This document shows positions 26,301 to 41,300 of a stretch of 64,000 nt of DNA, piece by piece (the first letter of the stretch is position 1; each line of letters begins with the position of its first letter). The notes below the pieces were generated by a model. The model ran no database searches. It was not told the origin of the DNA and saw only the letters and a program-made list of their open reading frames with translations. Both the position numbers and the translations under genes were made by a program. Origin of the DNA: Patiria miniata (lineage: Eukaryota; Echinodermata; Asteroidea; Valvatida; Asterinidae); NCBI RefSeq assembly GCF_015706575.1, contig NW_024037072.1, positions 25,359,162-25,423,161 of the forward strand. Reading direction: 5' to 3'.

Positions 26301-29300
26301 CAAAAGTGCTCAAAATCTAAAGAAGGGTACTGAACAACTAACCTGATGAAGTTTCAGCTCAGCTTCAGCTGTATATTCCGAGAAAAACAGCATTCTAGGA
26401 TCTTAATTTCAAATCAAAAGTTGCTGAATCATGTTTTGAATTGGGCCTGAATTCAGCGTCCGAGACACGTTCTCACTGAGCCGATTGCAGCTCCGCGATG
26501 TCCCGCACTGATCCGACAAATTATAGCAACCGCTCGTGCGTGCGCGTCGTGCCAATGCTTGCGCGCGCTTCGCCAAATAACAAAACAAAATATCCTACGG
26601 TGCATCTTAAGAAGCACCGTTGGAAAGGCCTTCTTTCGTTGATTACTTCAAAATGACAGCTTGCCAGAAAGAATTATCTCACAGGGAGTTTAGTCCTCTT
26701 ACTATCTTTCAACCAAGTTGTATTTCAACAATAATTACGCCAGTTACTTTTCGGATAGCTGCAAATGATGAACTATAGCTTTAAGGCATGCATGAAAACA
26801 TAGTGACAAAGGTCCATGCTGCCCTCTATAGTCCACTGACTGACTATCCAAAATGACAATGAAAAAGAAAACAGTCTGGTAAACTGTATCCAGTATCCAA
26901 TAGTCTTCACTGGACAAATTTCCACATGTTCAACGTCACATTCACAAAATAGCCCTGTGAATATTTTTTTTTATCATTTCACTGAACACAGGGACTTCAG
27001 ATGTGTGTTCTCTATCAAACTGTGCATAACCGCAACTTTTCAAGGTTTTCTTGCTTAAAAAAAAAAAGTTCAAGACCTGGGATAATATTTTGGGAATGCC
27101 ATGTGCGTATTGCTTGGTGGTCACCCAAGGTACAACGCATTAAAGAGATTATGGTATTCGGAAGTAGTTTTTCTGTTTTATTGGTACAGACTTGGCAGGA
27201 ACGCCAATAGTTTCTTCAGCTGTAGACTGTAATTTGTTTGACCATGAAGGAAAGGTCAAAGAGTTTCAATGTTGGAGGTCGAACTGCTTGGTTTTTTTCT
27301 TCTGATGCTATCAAAAAGGTTTCTTTAAATTAGAAAGGAAGAAATGAATGTTGCCAGTTCTTGAGAATCTCTCATATGTTAAATGCTGCTTGTAAGCCTT
27401 GTATTGAATCAAGTTGTTCTTCTTAAATTATTGCCCTAAATGATTCTTATTTCCAGTCATTACAAAATACTTTACTGCTGTAAGACTCATGAACTACTGG
27501 AATTAGATTCTTAAAGAACTGTTCGTGCTCTGCAACAAATTAATTTTTTTGTGCTGGCAAATTTTCATCTTGAATTTTTTTTTTAATGTTAGCTGTCTGC
27601 AATGCATTGGAGAAGTTTTTTTTTAATTTTGGCTTACTTTTGTGCTCAAACAGATCCACCCTGTGAGTAGACTGGTTCCCAGACCCTGCATTATGGATTC
27701 TTACAAGGGTTGGAAATCAGTCTATCCTGCAAGGGGCCATGAGTGAACATGGGCTAAAAAGTAAACTTACTTTCGTATTGCTTGCAATTGAAAACCAAAT
27801 GGTTTTTTTGGGGGGGGGGGAGGGACTCCAAAAATGGCACAGACAGTACATCTTCAAACTACCAGAGACCTTTTTTTCTCAAAACATAAGGGTAGTGCTT
27901 TGATAAGTCATCTATCTAACAAATTATATTTTAAACTCTAAGCTGGGAGTTTATTTTTCGAGTAGGTGGTGTAACTGCAGTTACACACCAGTAAAGGTAT
28001 ACACATATGTACAAGGCTCTTCTTATTCTGAGAGATGTTGGACATACTGGTAGGGGTGCACTAGGCCTCGACAGAGGGGCATGAGAAAGCTTACTGTGAA
28101 ATTGTCCTCTATTAAACCCATCTCAGAGACTTTTTCTAAGACATTTCCGGTCCCTGAGGGCTGGGTGGGCATGGTAAGTGCTGATTGATCCGTAAACATG
28201 CCCCAGAGATAACATGTGGTCGTCATTTGGTTTAACAAGAGTTGACTTTGCTGATATTTGTTTTATTGTCCCTCAATTTACTTCAAAGTTCAAGGCAATG
28301 TTGGTACTGTGGCTGGGCCTTTTTTCCCCTTTTCAACTGGCGAGGCCAACCTCTTTAGCAAAGCGAGCTTTTGGAAATGGCCGGCTTTGAAACTTGTGAA
28401 ACTAGTGAGGAATGGAATGTTAGATGGGTGGGGAAAAGGGTAGCCAATGTTGCATCGTAATTGGATTTTTTAAGATAATAATAATAAAAACCATTCTTAT
28501 ATAGCGCATATATCACTGTGAGGTCCCTATGCATTCTCATGAATACAACAATTATACCGGTACAAATTGAACAGATATGTTTTGACCCGGGTTTTGAATT
28601 GTTCTGATGTTTCGGCCTATTTCAGTTGGTTCAACAAAGATAATAACAAAAAGGGGTTTGGTCTAGAAATATGTCTTTTGTTTGCAGTCCTTCAAACAGT
28701 ATTGCTTCATTCAGAGTATTTGTGCAGATTTTTTTTTTTTACCATACATTCAAAATTCATATCGTGGACTACATTTGGAAATTTATATCAAAGTGTTCTC
28801 ATTTGTTTTTTAGGTGGGATGTTCTCTGTAAAAAAAATATGTATTCCTTTGCCTGCCGTCAAAAGTGTACAAATTAGGGTATCAATCTTATATGAAGTTT
28901 ATAATGCAAGTGGATATGTTTAACATATCTGGCAAGCCTTTTCATTTGAAATTCCATGTATTGTGAAAATGACAGTGCGTCTGCCTGTTTTATTTTTTTA
29001 TATTTTTTTTTAACCTGATAAGATCAGAACCTACGGTACATGAAGCGCTTGGCACCGTCCCGGCATCTGTGCAAACACTCACGCCAGGCTATATTTGAGA
29101 TTTCAGAGAAAAACCCATAATATTGACTGGCCCCGATCTTCACGTCCAGACCCCAGATAGTTCCTGTGAGGATTGTCCCTTCCAGTTCCAGACAGAGTTA
29201 TATTTGGATTCTTTAAGTGCAATATTTTTTTCTCCCCCTGGATCCCTTGCTAATGGCTGCAGGTGTCCAACTCGATCTTTGATACAATCAGTGCTGAGCT

Positions 29301-32300
29301 CAGACAAGATTTGCTTAGCACGAGTAGGGTACCAGCCTGCCAAAATGTATACACGATGTGTATATTGCTTCTAACTGGTTCCCTGCTGATTTTACTCAGT
29401 GTATACACGGTGCTTGCACGATAATACATTCTGCTTACGAATGGCACTTTTTTATAGCAGCTCCACGGAATTTCTGCCCCAGGACGAAATTCCTGTCAGA
29501 CTGATCATTTTGATTCGTACCGGTCAGGATTCATCTGAAACTATTCAACCAAAGTTTGCTTAGAAGTCTTTCTTCATTTTCAAAAGTTTGATGAAAATCA
29601 TGTAATTCATTGCATCTGTCATGGAGTCATATTGGAAAAAATAAAAAATCAACAGCAGTATTGCATCACCACTCAAACTTTTACAAGTCCTGCCCAATCT
29701 CATGGACTCATTGCACGGACAGAAGATGGTACTTTTTTACCACTTTTAAAAGCTCCCAGGACACACTGCAAATTTGCTTACTATAGTTTGTGCAGAACTT
29801 CCCAAGTTAAGAAACCTTGTGACTATGATTTATACTATGTACAAAGTTTGTGTTGCTGGCACTTGAAGGCATTACTGTTGGATTTACTGCACAACGAAGT
29901 AAACTGTATACGATTTGAGGCTTTGCATGGTGGAGTATCGGTATAGTTTCGGTTTGCGGTAACACCATGTGGTGATAACTACCGGTACTGCTAAGAAGAT
30001 CTTTAGTTCTGAAAAGAACTTGTCCTGCTTATTATCAGCTTTCGCTTAGTAGTTTTTGTTCTGATAAGAACAGTCCTGCTTTAAGTTCTAAAAGAACTTG
30101 TCTTTGGTCTCAACGTTTGGACTAGCCTGCTCTAGTCATCGTCAGGAGATTGCTTACTGGTTCGCTCACTGGTATGATGTGATGTACGCACTACTTAGTT
30201 TATTCTAAGTGTGAACAAACCCATGTGTCTTTGCGTGAGCGTCAGATGCAGACAGTAATGCATTACTTTGAATCTCGCTCCCAGTGGTCTTTCCCAACTC
30301 TCCGTTTGCAGCCGTTGTATGTAACTTGAAATAATTTTGTTTCCGGGTAAATTGCATCAATCATAGTTTGATGGGGAATCTTTTTCAGTTGGTTTAAAGG
30401 GTTTGTTATTACATTCTTCATGTTCATGTCAATGTTCAAATTTGTGACTATATTTCAAGGTTTCTGTTTTCCCATGAATTTCAGGCTACAGCTGGAAAAA
30501 TGAGATACATGTACATTGACCTCCTCTCTCTCCCCCCCCCCCCTTAAAAAAACCCACCCAGTAGATGGGCTGGAGGAACTTTTCTTCTGTTCAAATACGC
30601 CTTTCTGAAAATCATATCAAATGTTGCCTTGCTGCATGTAAAGTACATTCGCATGCACAGCGACCCCAAGGTCATGGTCACATGACCTGCTTGGTGTCTT
30701 TCAACATGGTGAGCCAATAAAGGGGAGTTTTTCCGATTAGGTCACAAGTTATTGTCTCTATTGTTTTGGCAGATTTCACATCTTTGTCATGTTTGTTTGG
30801 GGACAATTCGGGAACAAAAAAAAAAGTGCGAAGTTCTCTGGTGTAATCATGTCAACTATTACATGTACATACATGTAGGAAATAGAAATGACATAGCTTT
30901 TTGGACTGGTGTTTTTTTTTGGAGCTTGTACAATACATACCCCGGTACATACATCTGCCGAGAGTGGGCAAACTTTTTCAAAAGTGCCATATTGCTTTGC
31001 CCATTCACTTTTTATTTTTCGGCTGTCATAACTCGTGAAACAGACAGTTTGAGTCACTAGAACAAGCATTTAGGAAAATTAAGTGTGAAGCATCACGAGC
31101 GATCAAGTGAAATGGGCTCCGTGCGCCAACAAAAGAGGGCGCGTTTATACCATTTTTGAGAGCCCCTTGGACGCAACACCGCATGTGCGTACTGTTCTGG
31201 TTTGCACGAGAAGTACCCCCGACTATATCCTGAATGTGCACAAAGCTAAGCCATAGTGTCTTCGCTCGTGAGCGTCATGCATCCTCGGCGTGCGAATACC
31301 TTTGAATTTAACTTACGATGGTCTCCCAGACTAATCCCCGCCTCCAATAACTTCGGATGATCTTTTGAAGTATGCAGTGGATGGACGGGGAACCAGTCTA
31401 GGCCACCTCCAACTCTCCTTTTCTGGCTGTTGAAGGGGTACTTGTGCACGGAGCCATAGCCTATGCCACAGTCATGTTTCTATTTCACTGCTTTTAGTAC
31501 TTTAATAGGTAGGCCCTACCGGTATGTGTTCATTAATTTGGGTCAAAAGGCATGCAGTGTGCAGAGACCTTTGAATGTCGCTAGTGAGCATGATTGTTCG
31601 GATATCTTACCTGTTAAAGGTAATATACACTGTACAACATTTGCAAACATAAAAAAACCGGAAAACTACCAAATTATTGTTAAATACCTTGCTTGACTAG
31701 AGTGAATGATTGTCTCAATCATGCTGTGAAATCATGGCACCTGGGGTGCTGTCATTTTCAGGAAAAGTGGAATTTTGTATCAACTTCCAACGATGATCGG
31801 CCGCCCATCAGTGTAAAAACAAACTGACTGTGGTTTTTCTCAAATATATGTTTGCAATCAGTTAAACATCCATGAACGGGTGCGAGCAAGCTAGTCTGGT
31901 TCCGGGACCTGACAATTCCCTGACGTTTATAAATTGCTCCGTTTCTTCTGAAGTAGGGTCAGGCATAGAGCAAGGAACCAAACTACAAAAACATCATTTT
32001 TTTTCTTGGTTTTTCCAGCATCCATAAGCACACAACTTTAAAGAGGTCAGTGTAACACTACATGTTGTATTTGCTATTAAGCACTAAACCCCAAATCCAT
32101 CCATTTCTGAAGATTACAGCAAAAGCAAAAGTTGCATATTGACCTTTAATTTGAAAAGTAATAGCCAATTGAATAACTCATAATTGCATAAGAGGAGGTA
32201 CTTTCCCGGGAACCCATTTTAACGTTACACTTCTTTGAACTGTTACGAAAGACCACATCATCAAATAAACATGCTCTGGGGCTGTGCCAAAGAAGGGAGT

Positions 32301-35300
32301 GACAATCATGACCTAAATATACTGCACGCACTGGAAAATAGGGGACTTTTTGTGGAGTCATCCCGTCCTTATTTCTTTTTTAGTATAGATAATTTTTTTT
32401 TCTGTTCTTTTTTTTTTAAATCTCATCTCGTAAAATGTAACAGGCTTTGCAATCTTGCTGACACTTCTTAATAGGGTTGCATCATATAATGCATCACCCC
32501 AGGCCGCCAGGCTTAGGAAAGACCCAATCTGTCTCATTCGTTGTTGTTTTTTTCCAGGAAATTTTGCCACCAAAACAAAAAATGAATCAGCGATGGCTGG
32601 CTGTTTGATTGTACATGTATGTATGTGACTGAACGTAGCAAATTTGAACCCTGGACAGGCTACAAATTGGCTGCGTGTCAGCTTTATATCCGGGTATGAT
32701 TCAGTGGCTGATTTCTCTGAATTTGTGTTTCCTTTTCTCTCTCTCTTTGCTCTTGTAAAGAAGTTTTTTGTAGGGGGGGGGTGTTTAGTCTACCTGGATG
32801 TTAGCAGATACTAACGTCTGATTGAATAAAGCTCAATTTTGGGTCCATCCGTCCCATGTGTACATAGAATGAGGCATTTTTCCACTCCATTAGACAATAT
32901 CCCAAGTTATGCTAGTATTGTTTTTTAATTTTTTTTTGTGGTGTTTTTGATTTCACGCTGTGGCAGATTGCTCAAATCTCAGGCAACCCACTGGGAAAAG
33001 AAGAATTTCCCAGAACTGAGCCTCGATCAGCCAATTCAGGATTTTTGTGCATTATTGGAAAACCCTGTTAATCTTTGTAGCAACCTATCGGTATCTTTGG
33101 TCTGGCTTGCATATTTCCACACAAATAAGAAACTTTGCAAATAAAAGTGGGTGACGGCAACACTACAGGGGCTGTTTATAGGCCTATCAAAAGTTTGACC
33201 CCGAAATTCGTTCTCGCAAGAATAACACGAAAACGGACAATTTTTAAAGTATGATTGCGTGGACGTTCATCTTCTACTTTTAAATGCTTCTTCCAACTAA
33301 TATCATTTTGTTTGAAATGCATTTCGTATCCCAATTGGGCGCATGCCAGGATTCGGTGCTCCCTTTAATTCTGAAAATTGCAGCAAAAGCAAATGTTGTG
33401 TATTCCCTTTTACATGTGACATTTTCACTGTTTTCAAAAAATGTTACATATCCACTGACCTTAATTGGAAGATACAACATTTGCGAACATCTCAAAACGA
33501 AACGATCAAATTATCACGAAATACCTTACTGGTTTGTTTGGGAATGACAGTCTAAAGCATCCTGCAAAATCGTGGCTCCTGGCGTGCTGTCATTTTCAAG
33601 AAAAATGGCACTTCGGCCGACCAGCGTTGGAGAAAACTGGCTTTTTTCAAAAACTGCTCCTATTTTTTCATAATTAGTTACTCTGCATTTTCTTTGCAAT
33701 TGATTACACACCTGTGAAGGGGTACAAGCCTGCTAGACTGATTCTCTGACCTTACAATTCCCCAAAGTCTATAAATTGCTCCGTTTCATCTTAATTAAGT
33801 GGGGTCAGGGAACCAGACTACAAGAACATGATTGGTTTTCTTGGTTTTTCCAGCATCTACAAGCCCAAAACGTGAAACAATTAGTCATTTTAACAATATC
33901 TGCTATAACATACTAATCCTCCAAATCCATTTATTTCAGACAATTGCAGCAAAAGCAAATGTTGTACATTCCCTTTAAGGACACTGTTGATGTATGTACG
34001 AGTAAGCAGGAGGTCATGGGTTCGAGTCCCACCCGCGTTAGCTTGTAAAGTTTTCCTTATAAACTACGCTGAAATGTATTTGAAATCTTTTTGAACCCTC
34101 TTTAGTTTGATTGAAAGAAGAGGCATGACAATTGTACTTTAAAAGGATCGGTTTCTTATTTCTGAAAAAAAAAATTAATTAAGAAAAACAAAAGGGGAAA
34201 ACCTTGCACATGTGAACTTGAATTTTGTCTTGATGTTGTTTGTTTCAAAAGCAGATAAAGTTTATTTGTTCTGTTGGTGCTCAAAATGACGCATCACATT
34301 AAAACCCCATGCACGTGTCTTTAAGGAAAAAGCACTTCAAAATTTACGGGGGAAACTTTTTTCCAGTTAACTCAGCTTGTTTTTCAACAAAAGTGTAAAG
34401 GCCTAGGAATTTTCATAGAAATCTTATGAAAAAAAGTGGGTAAGTGTACGTCAACATTTTCGCCGGGTATGGCGCGGGGGATTCACTGTTCTTAACTTTC
34501 TTTTGACAACCAGGTATCTACTGGAAGCTTATCATTGATGTATTTGATGATGTTAGGATTTCCTGTTTTTCACCAGGTGAAGTTACACCGAGCCCTGTGC
34601 ATGTTTATCCAGAAAAAGATTGACGAGTTTCGATTGCCAAATCTAAACTTTCAACAAACAACACTGCATTCTAACTGTGGCAGCTTCTTGCATAATTTAT
34701 TTAGTTATTTAATTTTTTTTGGGGGGGGGGGGGAAAGGGGCAGTGCACTTTTGTTTCAGTCACTTTTTTTTATTGAGGTAAAAGGTTTATTGAGCTTCGT
34801 ATATCTTGGAGTGTTAGGCTAGGGTGGATTCTGTCAAGAATTGTGGAAATTTTGAAGGAGACTTAAAAAAAGGCTGGACAATTTTCAAGGGACTAAACCA
34901 GGATGCATCAAAATCCCTGAGAGATTTTTATGCCACGTTGTCTGCATTTACATGTACATTAATCATTTCATGCTCAATTTGGCACAGTTGGTTCTCTCAG
35001 CAAGCATTTGTAAGCTGGTCCTTGATGCATGCATTTTTTTCCCTCCTATATATTTTGGGCATTACGCAAGGAACATGTTTTTGTTCGACGTTAATGTTGC
35101 AGACTCACTAAATCATTTTTGTATGGTTCTTTGCATTTTGTGTGTAGGAATTCTATGAACCCAAAACTTTAAACAGGTCAGTGTAACAATATTTGCTATA
35201 AAATGCTAACCCCTAAAATCCATCCATTTCTGAAAATTACAGGACAGCAAAATTACCTTGAAGTTCACTTGATCAGAATGATTGTATGACTGTAATAATA

Positions 35301-38300
35301 TATAGGCTATATAAAGTGTTTTCTAAAAATACATTGGCGAAGGGCCAAACCCAATATCAAAATGTTTACATCTCCCTGATGCAAATTCCCATCTATTGTC
35401 CTCCCTGTTTAATAGACTTTGATGCTTAAAGGGAATATACATACTTATGTACATCATTTGCTTTTGCTGTAATTTCAGAAATGGATGGAATTTGGGGGGT
35501 TGGAAATATATAGCAAATATAGTTACACTGACTTTTTTGAGGTTTTGGGTTCGAAAATGCTATAAAAACCAAGAAAAACAATCGTTTTCCTGTAGTCTGG
35601 TTCCCTGACTCCATATAAGAAGAAACAGAGCAGTTTACATACATTGGGGAATTGTAAGGTCAGGGAACCAGTTTAGCTGGCTTGTACCTGTTCATAGGTG
35701 TGTAATCGATTGCAAACAAGTGCGATGGTCAATTTTGGGCCAGTATTTGAAAAAAAGCCAGTTTTTTTCCAACGCTGGTCGGCCGACCAGCGTTTGAAAT
35801 TGATACAAAAATACCACTTTTCTTGAAAATGACAGTATACCGTACCAGGTGCCATGATTTTACAGGATGCTTTACACTGTCATTCACTAACAGTCCAGCA
35901 AGGTATTTCAAAATGATTTGGTAGTTTTTTTTTTTGATGTTTGCAAATGTTGTATTTTCCCTTTAAGTAGGAATCCATTTACCCTTACCCTAAAAATGTA
36001 CACTGCCAAACCTGATATTTCTGTCCTGTTTGCAACAAATCATGTCATGCTACTCCTATCCTATAATATGTGTACCTTTTCCTGCTGAACTTCTATAGGA
36101 GACAATCCACACCAGCTGAATCGGCCAACGTCCGCCTACGTTCACAGAGAACCACCCGGTGGCGAAATAGGTACATGTGTGGAAAACTAACACGTTCAAC
36201 CCTGTTTACTGTACAGTGTGAAATCACTAATTACTAACCTCATACATATATAATGGGGGGAGGGGGAGGGGTAAAGGGGGGGGGTTTACATGTCTTTTTG
36301 ATATCTTGGAACTATTTTGAAGGAATGCATATCTGATCATCCAGTGTGGAACTAATTTACAATAATACATTTTTTGTAATTATTTGAATGCTTTACACTT
36401 CATGCAAAACAACCCACGGTACCTACCGGTACAGTGTTGCACAATTTTTCCAGCAACTAAACCACATTACAAAGTTTTTTATGGCTTTTGACTTCTGGAG
36501 CCAAATGAGCAAAGACATGGAAAAATGGGGAGACTGCCGACATAGGGCTGAATACCTCAGTTGGTAGAATACAGGTATACCTGTTAAATGTTTGGGGGTC
36601 TCAGGATTCAGGGGTTCTCTAGATGTCCAGCTCCATTCAAATCTTTTCCCATGCAACTAAATATTGATGGAGTTTTTTTAGTGAGTGGATGTTTCTGTGG
36701 GATCTCCCCTACCCGTGTCGAAATCAATACTGGTCCACCGTAAGTGGAGCCAGGTCCCATCGATACACAAGGCTCACCATTCACACTTACACTGGCATGG
36801 GCGTCATTCGGTGGGGAATGGGTGGTGGGGGGGGGGGGACAAGTGGGCGATATCATATCATTTGTCCCCCCCCCCACTTTTTTCGCCCCCCTCCAAAAAA
36901 ATGTAGCCCACATATTATTCTATAGCTCAGAATAGCTGATTCAATTACTCCCAACTTAAAAATGATGTTTAAATTGTGATCTTTTGCTAAAAAAAATGCG
37001 TTAAAGTGGTCAGAAATTGCCTCAGATCGCAACACAGAGTGTCTAGAATCCAGGTTTGGAGGTTTTTTTCTCGAGTAATCCACATCTCACTGACAATAAC
37101 CATCTTAATTGAGAATTTGATGTGAACATTTGTGCTGACAACATTGTCATACTAACTTCTCTCCATCGAGTGATTGTTTTTGTTTGGTGTCTATTAATTA
37201 ATTAATACATTTGTTTTCTTTTTGTGTGTATGTTTGCTTGTTTTCACATTGTGTAAATCCTGATTTATATATTAATGAGTAAAGTAAGTCGTGCAGCAAG
37301 CAAATCACAATTTTTCTTTTCTTTAGAAAAGTCTGAAGGAAAACAACTCTGGCCCTTTAAAATAGATTTCTTTCCTAAATTGCTTTTTTTCCCTAGTACA
37401 TGTACATGTAATCCAAAAATTATTCACTTTTGAATGAGACTTCAACCAAACAAATTGGCCCACATTTAGTGATTGAATTATTAATGTACAAGGTCAAACT
37501 ATTCTTGACCTGACTATAATTCCATTCTCGCGGGGTAGGCTGGTTCCCGCCCCAGTTTGAATCAGTAGTAATAATGTATGGACTGAGAGCCAGTCTGCTT
37601 GCAAGGCGGATCTCTTTGTGCACAAAATAAAAACCTTTTAGGGTTGTAGATGCCCCCCCCCCCTGAAAAAAGGGCGAAAAAGAAAAGGAGTTTTTTGGGT
37701 TGGAATAACATTTATTACAAAGAGAAAAAAAGTTAAATTGGTTTTAAAAGAGATGGGGAAAGTAACTTTAAATCTCTGCTAATGAACAGGCTTGAAATGT
37801 CGTCCACCTGAGACAAAAAGCCAGTCAATGGACGGGTTCAACATTAATTGCAAATTGCTTGAATTCTCTCTGTAATTAAGGCAGTTTATTCGGTAAACAA
37901 AGAGTTCAATCTTTTACCATGCAAAAGAGGTTGTAATACATGTACTTTAAAAAAGAAAAGAAAAAGAGACTCTCACTTCGAAGTCAATCCAACTTTCAAC
38001 CAGTGCCTTTGAAGAAAATCTAGTAACCTCCCTTGGGCATGTAACTTGTGAGGCTGGTTCCCCCCCCCCCACCAAAAAAAATTGAACGTGTCTTTAATTT
38101 TTTTCATAAGAGCTACAGTGACAGCTGGTAGCTCTCTGGGACATTAAATAAATTCCAACTGTGGCAATTTGTGAATTCGACCCGGGCCTACATAGGAAAT
38201 GCACTGGACTACTTGTCAATCATATTATATGGTCTTGCAATAACCTGTGATTATTGTGCAAGGGGCTGACGTAGCTGTTCTATTTTTTTCCTCCCGTATT

Positions 38301-41300
38301 TTATTTTTAGTGAGAATTTATGATTTCGACCATGACATATACGCGATACACTTTGGGAATAATCTGCACATACTTCCTGCGCTTTAAAAGTACCGGTATG
38401 GAATCCGTTTATAGTCAGGTGGCATATGGTTGGAATCGTGACCGACTGGTCCAAAGCACCAAATTTGGCAGATAGATTCTTATAGACCTAGAGAAGATAT
38501 TTAGAAGGGGTGACACCTGAAATTATTTTGGAAAGGGTGCCTAATTTGCATAAATCGTTAATCCCTGCCGTGTAATATATTTTTCCCATATTTGGGTATA
38601 TTTTTATTTTTTATTTTTTTTGAAAAGTGTATTTTGGTGATTCTACTTGCATATTCTTACTTCAATAACATTTTCTAAAGCATGTAAGTGACTGAATAAT
38701 TACGAGGACATAGTAAATCACCGAAATTGCTACTATTTACCCTAAAGTTACGCGCATTTACCTTTTCCTCAGATATCATCAACTAGTCTCGCCAAACGTG
38801 GGTATTGATGAGCTTCAAATTCACAAAGGTACTTACTGACATAGTTAACCTAACAAAAATAAGTGGGAAATTATGTGAAAATTGATATCATCTTGATGTT
38901 TGGCCCAAAAGACCCAAAAAGGGGAGAAAATGTGGTGTCCGTAAATTGGGCTACAACGGGAAGGGTAACGTGGGGACTTGAACAAGTTCAACAAAATCCC
39001 CCCAAATAAAAGATTATTGTTGTTTACAATAATTTTGTCTACGCCAAAACGTTTTCTCAACAATAATTTTGGGAATTTCCTTGAACTTGTTCCAGTCTTC
39101 CATGTGAGGCAACCCTTCACCTTACTTGTTAGCCCAATTTATGGACACCTCGTTTTTTTCCCCAGTTTTTGTTTTCTGGGCTAAATATCACAATGTTCTC
39201 ATTGTTCACATGATTTTGCATAAGGTTTCAATAGGGTAACTGTACCAGTAAGCTACGTGGTGAATTTGAAGTTCATCAATGCTGATGTTTGGCAAGACTA
39301 ATTGATGATATCTGGGGACAAGGTAAATGCGCGCAATTTAGGGCATAATAGTAACCATTTTGGATCGTTACTATGTCCTTATAATTATTCAGTCACTTAT
39401 ATGCTTTGGAAAATGTTATTTTAGTAAAGATATGCAAGTAGAATCCCCAAAATACACTTTTCAAAAAATAAAAAATAAAAATATATACCCAAATATGGGA
39501 ATAAATATATTACACGGCAGGGATTAACGATTTATGCAAATTAGGCACCCTTCCCAAAAAAATTCCCGGTGTCACCCCTTCTAAATATCTTCTCTAGGTC
39601 TATAAGAATCTATTTGCCAAGTTTGGTGCTTTGGACCAGACGGTCACGATCTTGACGAAAATTAGATCTAAGCCACCTGACTATTAAGTTTATCGCTGCT
39701 TGAGTGGTTCGTCTGCAGTGTTCACATTTTTCCCGGCTTTTTCTATTATTGTGCAAGTCTATAATGATAATTGTATGTGAGGAATTTGTATGGAGTCCAA
39801 TGTTTACTGGCAATCAATCTTCTTCTTGTTCGAGGCAGGAGCCCCCAAATTATTCACCAACAATTTGAAAAATTCTCTCTTTTTTTTAACTGAAAAATGT
39901 TGCCTAATATACTTAAATATGTACAGTGCGTAATTCCAAGGGCGTCAATCGCCTCCGTAATTCACATATTGTATTACATGCAATGGCTGTCTATATTACC
40001 AAATTATAAGGAGAGGTTGGAGTGTTTTAATAGAAGAGGATGCAAAAATTAATTGGTTGAGGTGCAAAAAAAAAGTAATGAAAGCTTACTCTACAAAAAG
40101 TATTGAAATTGTTAGCAAATGTAAAAAGTAGGAGCCTATCGAAGTTGTTTAATGGGAGTCAGGTTACTTTCCTCGCCTTCCACCGCTTTGACCCGGGTTC
40201 GATTCCTGCCTGGGCCTATATGTGGATTAGGTTTTCAGTCCCTACTTGTTTCTTCGGGTTTTCCTCAGAATATTCTTCTGGGGTTTTCTTCTCACATCTA
40301 AAACTGTAATTTCTTCACATTGTCTTCTCTTTACTGGGCCTATTTTAGACCAGTGGATTCCACTGAATGGGCAACCCAGATAAAAAAAATTTCAATATTG
40401 CCCGCTTTTGTTTTAGTCAATTTACCCACTTCATACTCCATCATACTTCAGAAAGGCTAATGGTGCAACGTATGAAGTGGTTGAAATATTTCACAGATAT
40501 TTAAAAGAAGTCACAATCAATACTGCAGATACTAAAGATCCTAAAATTGTACTCCCACTTGAAGATATCAAGGGGCTGCCATCAGTATTCAAAGCTTGCT
40601 CCTAATGCAAGTAAATTAATTCTCAGTCAGTCACAAACTCGCATTTTGTATTAATTAATCGCGTTCTGCTTTGTGCACAATTAAGAGCTATAACTGAACA
40701 AACATCTTAAAGATACAGTACATCAATTGTAATTTGTGCATTTTGTTCGTTTGAAGCAACAAAAGTGCTCAATATCTGAAGAACGATGCTGAACAACCAA
40801 TCTGATGAAGTTTCAGCTTAGCTTCAGCTTCCTTTTTTCGAGAAAAACAACATTCTAGGATCTCAATTTCAAATCAAAAGTTGCTGAATCATGTTTTGAA
40901 TTGGGCCTGAATCCAGCGTCCGAGACACGTTCTCACTAGTCGATTGCAGCTACGCGATGTCGCGCACTGATCTGACGAATGATAGCAACCGTGCGCGCGT
41001 GTGCGTCGTACCAATGCTTGCACGCGCTTTGCCGAATAACAAAACGAACTACTAATTTGAATTTCCTATATGGTGCTTCCTAAGACGCACCGTTGGAAAG
41101 GCCTTCTTTCGTTGATTTCTTCAAAATGACAGCTTGCCAGAAAGAATAATTTCACAGGGAGTTTAGTCCCTTACAATCTTTCAACCAAGTATGTTTTTCA
41201 ACAATAATTACGCCAGTTACTTTTTGGATAGCTGCAAATGATGGACTCTGGTTTTAAGTTTCACAAATCTGTTGCTCTTGTGTCAGCGCGCAATGATGTC

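Larger units (their letters stand above)
20156..36098 (+). other. Intron G-H (15.9 kb)
   Basis: Donor gtaggt, acceptor ttctatag. It contains a hairpin at 21150-21313, a Penelope-like remnant, family C copy 2, a 24-kb tandem duplication, family B copy 1, a diverged repeat at 29695-30310, and three full plus two partial family A copies. Stretches 20160-21140, 21320-22430, 24280-26240, 26790-28460, 28560-29690, 30320-31090 and 33985-35150 show no exon or repeat that I can name, apart from G or C runs and scattered ACATGTAC motifs. Confidence 0.7.
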
